A stretch of 64,000 nt of DNA. It comes from Kudoa neothunni. Its lineage: Eukaryota; Cnidaria. The notes under the pieces were generated by a model. That model saw nothing but the letters and a program-made list of their open reading frames with translations, was not told the DNA's origin and searched no databases. The stretch spans positions 11,718,001 through 11,782,000 of the forward strand of contig OZ199839.1 of assembly GCA_964304625.1 (NCBI GenBank), given 5' to 3'. Position numbers and translations under genes: made by a program. This document shows positions 40,001 to 48,445 of the stretch, in pieces. Numbering within the stretch: position 1 is the stretch's first letter; each line of letters opens with the position of its first letter.

Positions 40001-43000
40001 TGAAAAATCCAACAAAATCATAGCCTTGTTCTTTTTGGCACATAGGATAACAATATCTTTTTCTTGAGATAAACAAAAATCGAACTAAAGAGTCTTTTAT
40101 TTTGTTCGACTTCATAATCGGTGGAATTTCCGTTTTATTGTGACGAAGAGTCCCAAGCATTGTTAGTCCAAGGTCAAGAAGTTTGTCAGCCAATCTGATC
40201 GACACAAAGAAATTATCACACGATATTTTTATCAAACCCGTTTAGATATGACGACAGCTCTAAGACAATCTTTTCTCCCGCATTTTTAGTAACTAGATTA
40301 ATAGTTTTACAAAGATGGACGTAAATATTATGGGTATGATTGGTGCATGGATCGGTTAATAGAATAAACTTCTCGCCATTAACTGCAGGCTTATATAGCA
40401 TATACAATTTGAATGGATATCTAACACGAAATGCTACCTGCAAATCATCTATAGTTGGACTTACGGAGGGAGCCAAACATATTGGTAGAATGCTTTCCCA
40501 TTTATTAAATAAGTCATTTATTGGACAACACTTATCAATTTTACGTCGTAAGGTCCTAGTCTCAAAATCGTCAAAGTGAATATTTCCATTGATTTGTGTG
40601 AATCTTTGTAACGACATTATTTTTTAAAAATATGTTGCCCCTTAAACAGGCTCCACAATTGTTTAAGGATTCCATCATGGATTTAGAAATACACATATAT
40701 ACAAAAATTCCCATGTATATTTTCATTTCCACCAAGGTTAGTTCATTCCACTTATTTCCGTAATGGAAATACCAAAATTCATTTTCGTTAGTAATGATGA
40801 TTTAATAAAATTTGTCGTCAAAAAATAACGAAAAAAAAATCCATAATGCAACAGATTCATGACGATGAGAATGCGCTAATGCATGGGTCTTTAATTAAAA
40901 TATTATCCTTCGTTGATTTGATATTTGAGGGAATATCAGAAGATAATAAAACATTGTTTTTATCCTTGTACATATTTATTGACCCAAACTCATTAGAGCT
41001 ATCAAAACTGGTAGAAGAAAAATTATTTTCTACGTAAACTTCTAATTCATTGCAATTTGATTCTTCAATTGACGGAAATTGAGTAAGCAGGTTCTCCATT
41101 TCGCATATTAAGGATCGAAGGTTAGCGGAAATGATCACGGACATAAAACCTTGTTTTTATCAATAACTATTTGACCAAAATTTCTAATGATGCATTATTT
41201 AATTTTTTACGGTTTATACATGTTATAATGAATTAAAACTTGGGATCCACCTGGACCCCAAAACGTCTAAGTGTATAAATAATATTACAATATTTAGGAG
41301 TTTCTTTTAAATTAATTTTAAGGTATAAAACCTTTTTTTATTCTGTGTAACATATCTGAAGGATAACATCTAATTTTATTGAATAAAACATTTTGAACAA
41401 GTAGTAAATTGCCACAGAATTTGGTTTGTTGCCCATTGGGAAACAAATATGCTCGGAAGGTTAATAATTATGTTAATTTATTAGTAAACTAAAATTCGAA
41501 AATTTACATTTTAATCTCGGAATAAATAATATATTTTATTATTAAGTTCTTAAAAATTAATTGTTTTAGAGTTAAAATGTTAGCCTGCATCTTTTGATTG
41601 TTAGCAGTTATAATAATTTAGTTCCAATGACCTATGATATCAACAAAAACCTTGTCGATAATAAAGTTCAACTAACAATTCAGCCAGAGATAGATGTTAA
41701 TCGATTAGACGTTAAACTCGAATATTCCACTTTGAAAAAGACTCTTAATGAATATGTCGAGAAAGAGAAAAAATCCTTAGATATAACGCTAAAATGTATC
41801 AAAAAAGTTTGCGAACATCTTTTAGAAGATATTGATAAAAATGAATACTATCATATTAAAATTGTGTCTGATTTATTGGAAGGGAAAGAACCTATTCTTA
41901 TCAATAGAGGTATTATTTTTAATATTTTATTATTTTTAATATAATATATTTAAGAACCAACTGCATTTGAGGTCAATTATAAATATATCAATGATGAATT
42001 ATTGGTTGAGTTCATATTGGAGAAAGACATAGAAATTTTCCTTAAATGGAGTTTACTGGGAATGGGAGAGAGATCTGTAAAAACCTCCAATGATCAAATT
42101 CATATGTTATCATGCGAAACAAAAAAATGTTCCATCGGACTTGGCAAGTTGGACCAAGCTGAACAATATAAATTCGCCTTTCAGTCTGATGAACTTCAAG
42201 GAGTCAGCGAATTAATAATCGAAAGTAGATATTTTTTCATTAAATATAAATATTATTATTCGTTAAAAATTGATTAAATAAATTATTTTTTTATTTATAT
42301 TCACTTTTTCTAGTTAACTGGGAAATACTTTTGACAAAATCAGAAGAATTGGATAAGACAATGGAACTCAATGACGAACCAATAGTATAGTTAATTATGC
42401 CGACTTTTCATATGGTATGCATATATTAGATTACCGGTAATTTTATAAAAGCTTGGAATAAAATAGTGTATGAAGTAATCGAAACAAGTAACTAAAACCA
42501 CGTACAATTACAATTATAATAACTTTCAATTTAGCACCAATTCAAAATAATTCAACCATTGAAGACAGCCCAAAAAAAGAGAAGGAGGAAGAAACTTCGT
42601 AAATAGATCAAAATAATGACATTAATATAATAATTATCTTGTTTGTAGAATCTTCTTAAAACAAATTAACCTTTTGGACAAGAATATCATAAATATTGAC
42701 GTTACTGAGGAAGTCGATTCGGACAATATAAAATTGAAGACAATCACAACACAAGAGGCTTCAAAAACGATATATTTTGCTAAACCAATAGCCGACAATG
42801 AAATTAATGACATGTTACAGAATTCAACGCTTGCTGTAAACAACGATGAGCCATTGCAATCCACTTATTTGCACATGGAATTTTCAGCTGATGATTCTTC
42901 CGCTGAAGCGGACAACCAGAGTAAAATTGTGTTGGCCGTAACAAAAAATAAGGAAATTAACAATTCAACACAAACGAGTGATGTTATTGCAGGAGATGTA

Positions 43001-44302
43001 CTAATCATAAAAGTTTCAAATAATCAGACAAAAAAATTAAATATAACGTTCAGTCAAATTATAAAAACCGATGATAAAAAGAACAATTTTAGATGTTGCA
43101 CGTTAGATAGTATATTAATATTATTAATTATTGTAAATAATAACCATGTTTCCTTATAAAGGTAAAACATTAGCTTGGGAAACTAAATACTGCTCAATTT
43201 TACATGAAGTTCCTATTTCAACATTCCTCACCAACTACACATGCACTTGCAATCACACCACAAGTTATGCAATCATATATGATGTTTTTGATAATGATTC
43301 ATCAAAAAATGTTTTCTATCAACATGAAATATCTCTAATAACTACTTGCATTTCGATGGTATTTTTGTTCCTCACAATTGTGTGTATTTTATCATCTAAG
43401 TAAATTTTGTACGGTGAATAGAAATTGAATGTTAACTGTTTGATTATAGAGTTGTTAAAAAAATAAGAATTTTGGCTCAATTGTGGATGTGTGTGGCTAT
43501 ATTTATATTCCACTTGGCATTTATCTTGGGAAATGTGTTTAACAAAATACATCAATCGTGTTTTTATGTTTCCATCTTCTTACACTATGGCCTTATGAGT
43601 CAATACATGGCATTGTTATTAAATTCTCTTGTTGTTTTCCAAAGTCTTATATTAACAATGAAAAAAGTAAAGGAAATAATTATGAAAATTATAGCACTTC
43701 TCTTTATAAGTGAGTATATTCATTTAAACTTAATAATATTTAAATTTTAGTCGTCCCCATAATTGTTGCAGCAATCTCTAGCAAGTTCTTTAGTGAGAAT
43801 TACGTCATAAAAACAAAGTATTTAAATTATATTTATTTTTATAACAATTTAATTGAATTTTATAGTTGTATACCACATGGTTGGCTAAAGTTGGTGACAA
43901 TCACGATTCCTGGAGCATCTATACTATTATTTAATGTAGTGGTATTGTTCCTGGTATTACGCACAATCTACAGATCTGAATTTACAAATAAGAAAAAAAG
44001 TTCAATTAAACGACGTACAAGACAGCTAATGTTCCTGTTCATGTTGCTAGGAATGCCAATGTTAATTCAACTTTTATCTTCCTTCATTAAAAGTGAATTA
44101 ATTACATTGGTAGCCAATTGTTTAAAACACGTCAATGGGAACATTCTTATTTTTCATCTTTGTTGTTGGAAACAATGAAATGAGAACCCATATAAAGTCA
44201 ACAATTGGAACAGGATCAAGCCGGAAGAAGATAATATCATCAAGTAGAACTAGATCCACAACCAAGATGACAACTTTTTCATCAAGATATAAAAAACAAT
44301 AA
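25007..44302 (+). CDS. Adhesion-GPCR-like gene 2 with long tandem-repeat ectodomain (36 exons)
   Basis: The model has 36 exons totalling about 9.8 kb of coding sequence (~3,266 residues): signal peptide, 27 exons of extracellular repeats, a stalk, GPS, seven membrane segments and a basic Ser/Thr tail. Splice phases agree at every junction I checked. Nearly all ectodomain introns are phase 1; intron 10 is phase 0. The expected role is a cell-surface receptor whose adhesive ectodomain is tethered to a secretin-like 7TM core. Three exons are one base too long, each in a homopolymer: exon 9 (28082-28370, T4), exon 15 (31174-31441, T7 versus T6 in gene 1) and exon 36 (43866-44302, A4 versus A3 in gene 1). 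These look like sequence errors but could be real lesions. Ligand and pathway are unknown. Exon borders are hand-derived. Confidence 0.82.
25125..28370 (+). CDS. Gene 2 exons 2-9: N-terminal extracellular repeats
   Basis: Exons 25125-25412, 25469-25729, 25773-26060, 26101-26931, 26979-27257, 27303-27557, 27760-28032 and 28082-28370. Each is flanked by phase-1 introns of 40-57 bp, except the 202 bp intron 7. Exon 5 (831 bp) is about three units long, as if introns had been lost between three domains. Cys pairs vary in spacing (CESNGVC, CRKENRNGC); CX4C appears in exon 9 (CQLVEC). Exon 9 is 289 bases, one more than frame-keeping. Dropping one T from the T4 run near 28150 joins WYW to the open frame that follows. 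No Pfam-type family is recognised; an Ig/FN3-like beta-sandwich is inferred from alternating hydrophobic strands and an xWxL core strand. Confidence 0.72.
28685..32395 (+). CDS. Gene 2 exons 10-18: extracellular repeats
   Basis: Exons 28685-28962, 29825-30107, 30162-30422, 30496-30789, 30835-31113, 31174-31441, 31490-31768, 31813-32097 and 32141-32395. Exon 10 ends in phase 0 and exon 11 starts in phase 0; all others are phase 1 on both sides. CX4C pairs occur in exons 14 (CEGYYC), 15 (CNHKSC) and 17 (CYEKTC). Exons 14-18 have direct partners in gene 1 (1-1401). Exon 17 is almost unchanged between the genes, while exon 16 differs in about 20 residues, so divergence is patchy. Exon 15 carries an extra T relative to gene 1 that shifts its frame near the end. 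Confidence 0.75.
28963..29824 (+). other. Gene 2 intron 10 with two TA microsatellites
   Basis: An 862 bp intron, much longer than its neighbours. It contains TA dinucleotide runs at about 29231-29251 and 29563-29579. No coding sequence or recognisable element is visible otherwise. It is the only phase-0 intron of the repeat region, apart from the stalk junction after exon 29. Confidence 0.55.
32516..32869. mobile_element. piggyBac-type MITE in gene 2 intron 18
   Basis: A 354 bp insertion flanked by TTAA at 32512-32515 and 32870-32873. The gene 1 intron has a single TTAA at the equivalent site (1517-1520) and no insertion. Inside, at 32585, is TTAACCCTCCAGGTCAGTG followed by ttgggtcaattggaccc, a piggyBac-like terminal sequence. 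Similar text (cgttttggggtccaggtgg on the minus strand) occurs near the piggyBac at 41.2 kb. It has no coding capacity, so it is non-autonomous. The remaining intron (32396-33575) aligns with gene 1. Confidence 0.7.
33576..35196 (+). CDS. Gene 2 exons 19-23: five-domain block A
   Basis: Exons 33576-33854, 33907-34191, 34235-34537, 34591-34878 and 34924-35196, all open and phase 1 on both sides. Each codes one domain. Landmarks in order: NYSL with CTANVC; VVYSVYET with CNRYEC; VLEWTLKSS with no Cys pair; NRLDLSG with CDQGVC; and MKWSLL with no Cys pair. The same five types recur in the same order in exons 24-28, so these five exons form a unit of a higher-order tandem repeat. Confidence 0.78.
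35327..42224 (+). CDS. Gene 2 exons 24-28: five-domain block B
   Basis: Exons 35327-35605, 35661-35942, 35982-36275, 41622-41909 and 41955-42224, phase 1 on both sides. Pairing with block A: EYSYYE/CEQNIC (24 with 19), DYSVYES/CIKNAC (25 with 20), LEWSLKAS (26 with 21), NRLDVKLEYSTLKK/CIKKVC (27 with 22) and LKWSLLG/CETKKC (28 with 23). The blocks are clearly diverged at protein level, far more than genes 1 and 2 are, so the block duplication is older than the gene duplication. A 5.3 kb transposon-filled intron separates exons 26 and 27, yet phase is kept across it. Confidence 0.75.
36780..37420 (-). pseudogene. MULE (Mutator-like) transposase remnant
   Basis: On the minus strand the reading ELLMVDATY (about 37260) is followed by a segment running into CPNYIIDKHFTLRKCLKES and FVFTFFHF. 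These match the MULE catalytic core order (DATY, IxDFE-like segment, CxFHF) with changes at key positions: DKH for DFE and F for the Cys. Frames shift at least twice. It is a different lineage from the FLYWCH-MULE at 48.4 kb and is non-functional. Confidence 0.55.
38553..39761. mobile_element. Tigger/pogo-type MITE with TA target duplication
   Basis: A 1,209 bp segment bounded by inverted repeats. The left end starts CAGTAGGTGACGGGTCGTGG at 38553 and the right end is its near-perfect inverse, finishing at 39761, with TA on each outer side (38551-38552 and 39762-39763). CAGT ends with a TA duplication are typical of Tigger/pogo elements. Related gtgcccacga words recur inside, near 38600 and 39550. 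No transposase is recognisable in it. Inserted in gene 2 intron 26. Confidence 0.7.
39850..41466 (-). mobile_element. piggyBac remnant in gene 2 intron 26
   Basis: Minus-strand pieces are the N-terminal acidic region (41144-40857, Ser/Asn/Asp-rich), the transposase core (40617-40216: FTQINGNIHFDD, SPTIDDLQVAFRVRYPFK) and the following part (40235-39996). The outer end on the minus strand reads TTAACCTTCCGAGCAT at about 41466, piggyBac-like. Core residues are altered; for example the usual VDE precedes a changed context as IDD. The opposite end could not be defined, so 39850 is approximate. Not functional. Confidence 0.65.
42314..44302 (+). CDS. Gene 2 exons 29-36: stalk, GPS motif, 7TM core and tail
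   Basis: Exons 42314-42384, 42430-42487, 42535-42598, 42649-43109, 43162-43399, 43450-43709, 43751-43817 and 43866-44302. Exon 31 is Glu/Lys-rich (stalk). Exon 32 ends in a beta-rich segment (LNITFSQII) and FRCC. Exon 33 has W, C, CTCNHTTSYAII (the GPS) and TM1. Exon 34 has TM2 and TM3, exons 34/35 TM4, and exon 36 ECL2 CIPHGW with TM5 to TM7 and a basic Ser/Thr tail. The cleavage triad position reads H-T-T, so self-cleavage is possible but unproven. Exon 36 has one extra A near 44125 that shifts TM7 and the tail relative to the open gene 1 copy. Confidence 0.82.
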
Positions 44303-45112
44303 CTTCCTATTAGTTAAAATAATATTGTTATTTCTCTAGTATAATATTAGTTTTCGTTCTTAGTTAGACTTCATTTCTTTAATTTGCCTTCAAAATAAAT
44401 CCATATTTGTAAACATTTCATTTTTATCATATCTGTATACCTATTAAAAATCTTAAATTTTTGTCTCAATTAATAATTTGGTCTAAATAAAATACTTAAA
44501 CGGATAAATTAAAGTTTATAATTTCCTTAAATTAACAATTTTGTTTATGTTGTAATTTAACGCTACTTATGATGTGCCAAAAAAATAATAACATAATTTA
44601 ATAATAAATGAGATGCAGGATGGCTCCCACTTACGTATAGGCCAATGGAAAGGGAAAGAATCCTATTACACAGAAAAGCTGCGATAAATACAAACTCCTC
44701 ACTTGAAAACACAAGGGAGTAATTGGAAACTTTTTATCTAAAGATCGAAACTATTGTATTACGGCGTATTATTTTACTTTTGTTTTGAAACTTATGCAAT
44801 TACCAATAGTATAATAACCCTCCAATATCTGGCAAAAAAAGTTACATGAATTTTTGAAGAGGACCGCTTTGGACCTATGCAATTTAATCGTAGCATAATT
44901 ATATTCGAATCTATTTAACTATAATGATATATAAAACAATCCAATAGCTTGGTTATAAGTTATAAAAAATGAAAAAAAAATTGAATTATAAAATGAAAAT
45001 CGAATTTTTTAGACGCGCGCATTAAAAAAATAAATAATTTGAAAATATAAACTTATATATAATCATTATCGGCAATATGGAACAAAATAACATTATTACA
45101 TATAATGTCTAC
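44303..45112 (+). other. 3' flank of gene 2, shared with gene 1
   Basis: Nearly identical to 5918-6720, with the same AATAAA (44394-44399) about 90 bases after the stop. A minus-strand open frame of 62 codons (45241-45053) overlaps the end of this region; it matches nothing I know and I do not call it a gene. From 45113 to the gap at 45508 there is AT-rich sequence with no feature. Confidence 0.5.
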
Positions 45113-45507
45113 GTTTGAAATATGTTTATCATTTTCAAAATACGTTGTGATGGATTTTTCGTACTTGTTGGAGCAACCGCATTTGGGAGAATTTGACAAT
45201 TGAAGTGGGGCTGAGCCAGGTTTTTTATTAAAATTCGTCATATTTTCTGTTTAATTTAATATAAATAATTAATAATACAAAATGAAACAATATAATACTA
45301 TAGTTGACATGAGTAAACTTAATTTTTTCTATACTGATTGATATTTAGTTCGAAACCTTTATACTTTCTGCATTAAATTTTTTTATCAATTACATATTTT
45401 TGGTGAATAAAAATTTATTGTTATATGGATTTTAATTTAAGTGATTTTTAATTAAATTATTGTAGCGGCCGAAAACGTTTGTAATTGTTTTTTTATCATA
45501 TCTCATC

Positions 45508-45707
45508 NNNNNNNNNNNNNNNNNNNNNNNNNNNNNNNNNNNNNNNNNNNNNNNNNNNNNNNNNNNNNNNNNNNNNNNNNNNNNNNNNNNNNNNNNNNNN
45601 NNNNNNNNNNNNNNNNNNNNNNNNNNNNNNNNNNNNNNNNNNNNNNNNNNNNNNNNNNNNNNNNNNNNNNNNNNNNNNNNNNNNNNNNNNNNNNNNNNNN
45701 NNNNNNN
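45508..45707. other. Assembly gap (200 N)
   Basis: Exactly 200 N, the same filler length as the gap at 14335. Flanking sequences (45400-45507 and 45708-45935) show no obvious overlap with each other and no gene. Confidence 0.99.
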
Positions 45708-45935
45708 GTGTGCCGACAATTTGTTTAATTCCGTATAATATAAATTGTTAAAAAATTTACGACAACCGTTGGTTGCTTGTTGGTTGTCTTGGGTGACGAA
45801 ATAATAAAAATAAATAAAATGATTCATTTTTAATTTTTGCGTTTGTCTAGATTCTAGAAATAGAGATTATTATGTAAACTTCACATTCAAAATGAATTCT
45901 TTTAATTATGAATGTTTCCATTCATGATAATCGGA

Positions 45936-47482
45936 AATATACGCCTCACCAAATTTAATCTTTTCCGAATGCTCGACGATCCCGATTTTATTCCAAACTT
46001 GTTTTACATTATTTTTAAATATTGAGTGAACAGAAAGAACTCAAAAATCATCACCTTAAAAAATGACAACATCTACCCTTCGGGCTAAATCGGAACGCGC
46101 GCGCGATTACGCGCATTTGGAGTTTCCGTTGTTTTCAACTTTATATGATCATTTAAACAACTTTAATACAACTAGTTTCGTTTAAATTAGACAATCATGA
46201 CCATATTCTAAATTAGCTAATACAATTAAAATTTACCCTGTTGATTATTTTAATTTTTTTGATTTATCGGTGTTTCAGCATCACTAGGTTACTTTCGGCG
46301 TTATATTTATTATCAATAATAGATGCTATAATATATTATGTATGAAACCCCTATTCCCGTGCAGCTGTTTCATCAAACCTCAGATTTTAACCGATCGAAT
46401 AAAACATTCTGAGCGATATGATGTTTTCTAAATTTCATTAAGCAGATTTGCAGAAAATATTTTTTCAGCGTTAAATTTTATAACTAAGTATTAAAGTTAA
46501 GGGAATGTATTGTTAAAAATAACTGTTTATTTGGTATAAATGATTAAGCGTGAATAATTTTGTTGAGCATGGAAAAATTAATTACATCACGAAGTGAAAA
46601 CTAGTATTTACAATAATATATATTGACACTTAATTTCAATCGTATAAATGATTCCAAAGTTAACATTGCCACATCGTATTAGATTTATGCAACAACTGTA
46701 TTATGAACCATTTTGATTACGTTTTTTTTAATTTATTCATTTTTTCCGTCTGATAACATAAATTTATTGTTTAACATGTATCAAAATTTATGAATTAAAA
46801 ATATTACAACGCATTCTCTCTTACAATTTTGTTACGTAATAACATCAAAGTGATTTGAGTAATAATGTATTTTGTAAACATAATTATAACATCGATATCT
46901 AGAGGTGTTTTTTAACTCTAACATTAAAAAATGTAATTATTAGATATTTATAATCTAGAAAAAAATAATTTCTAACATAAAATTCCGACAAAAATAACAA
47001 TAAAAGAAACATATAATCACATGTTATTGTAATTACATGTTTATTTCGCCAACAACCATTATCAAGATATCAAAAAAATATATAAACTAAAACTAATTTC
47101 TTGAAATTTCGCAGTAAATTTTTAATTTTAGGAATTGAAATCTAACATACACAAATTGCATTTTCTTATTAAACATTTTATGTATATACAGCATAACAAT
47201 AATTGGCTGTTTTACATTGATTAAAAAATAATAAAAAGAAACTAGTCGTATTAAAGTTGTTTAAATGATCATATAAAGTTGAAAACAACGGAAACTCCAA
47301 ATGCGCGTAATCGCGCGCGCGTTCCGATTTAGCCCGAAGGGTAGATGTTGTCATTTTTTAAGGTGATGATTTTTGAGTTCTTTCTGTTCACTCAATATTT
47401 AAAAATAATGTAAAACAAGTTTGGAATAAAATCGGGATCGTCGAGCATTCGGAAAAGATTAAATTTGGTGAGGCGTATATTC
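45936..47482. mobile_element. Non-autonomous element with ~250 bp terminal inverted repeats
   Basis: Left arm about 45936-46185 and right arm about 47236-47482 are near-perfect inverse copies over roughly 250 bp, both ending outward at aatatacgcctcacc. Shared inner landmarks are cgaatgctcgacgatcccg, cttcgggctaaatcgg and the GC-rich word gcgcgcgcgattacgcgc. The ~1.05 kb interior is AT-rich with no open frame. Long, highly similar arms indicate a recent foldback or MULE-type MITE. It sits 1 kb from a MULE transposase gene but shares no sequence with it that I can see. No target duplication is evident. Confidence 0.75.
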
Positions 47483-48445
47483 CCCCACTACCCCATTCAA
47501 TGATTGTATTTTCCATTATACAATAATTTATTAAATAATTTCAAAGTTTTAATGTATTACAAATATGAGGAATATTTTAATAGTTATAGTAATATCACAA
47601 TTATTGGCACCATTTCAAAAATAAACCACTAAGAAAATTTTACAAGCTAAAGTTAGTTGGTTTTGACATTTCTAATCAACAAACTTTTAATTTTTAAAAA
47701 ATTTTTCTGGGTAAAAGTTAATTTAAATTCAAACAAATTATCCAAATCTATTACTGTTGAGTCAATTACGATTTTCACAAATAAATGCTATAATATGACT
47801 AGTTTAGAGATAATGATGGCCTCAAAGTTGTATATATGTAGAAACTTAGGGAAATAACGCGTAAAAAAGCGCCAAGTTGTGCGTACGCTACGATAATGAC
47901 CGAAGCTGCATTTTTATTGATTTTTTTTAACTTGATATATTTAAAGATATTTGTGATCACTCCATATTTAAAAAATGTATAAAGGCGTATATAATAAAAT
48001 CGGTAGGTTTGTATAAGCGCAAAGGGCGGATTTTTGGAGGAGGATACTCCCTCATTACCAAAATATATACAAATAAAAAATTATCAAATATTTAGGTCAC
48101 GGCTGCCTCCAGCCTCCTATATATAATACACGTAGATGCGCGTAACTGGCACGTGCGGTGCCTCTCCATTGTTTGTTCTGTCCAGGGTATGTAAACTAAA
48201 TTCTGCATACCCTGTGCAGTCACATAACAACACGCAGTAACGAGAGCCGATTTGCGTCTCTCATACATGGAATTCTAGTTATTTTTTGAATGATGAAATA
48301 TTTAAATCTTAATCAGTGTCTCCAAAATGTTATGATAAACTTCGGTAATATTTCAGAGAAAATGCGAGTTACACATAAATTATTCCTATACTCTATTTTG
48401 ATTATCTGTTGAAGTGTTTTTTGGTTTTATCACGTTATTTCCAAC

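Larger units (their letters stand above)
36276..41621 (+). other. Gene 2 intron 26, 5.3 kb, loaded with transposon remnants
   Basis: Donor after GTCAAAGTTAAAG at 36275; the acceptor chosen at 41621 (AATTTAG) keeps phase 1 and opens directly into VPMTYDIN. It contains a MULE remnant (36780-37420), a Tigger-type MITE (38553-39761) and a piggyBac remnant (about 39.9-41.46 kb), all listed separately. In 37421-38552 I see nothing recognisable. A far larger intron than the 40-60 bp norm of this gene may reduce splicing, and gene 1 lacks this region altogether. Confidence 0.65.

Noticed and set aside
1-45112. The idea that the two receptor genes are one locus assembled twice
   Set aside because: Their introns and repeat exons differ by several percent, gene 2 carries insertions and four extra exons, and different exons are frame-broken in each. 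True paralogues are more likely, although the near-identical 3' ends deserve a depth check.
45053-45241. 62-codon minus-strand frame with CGC and a Lys/Asn-rich sequence
   Set aside because: It overlaps the duplicated 3' flank, is not open in the gene 1 copy, and is unrecognised.
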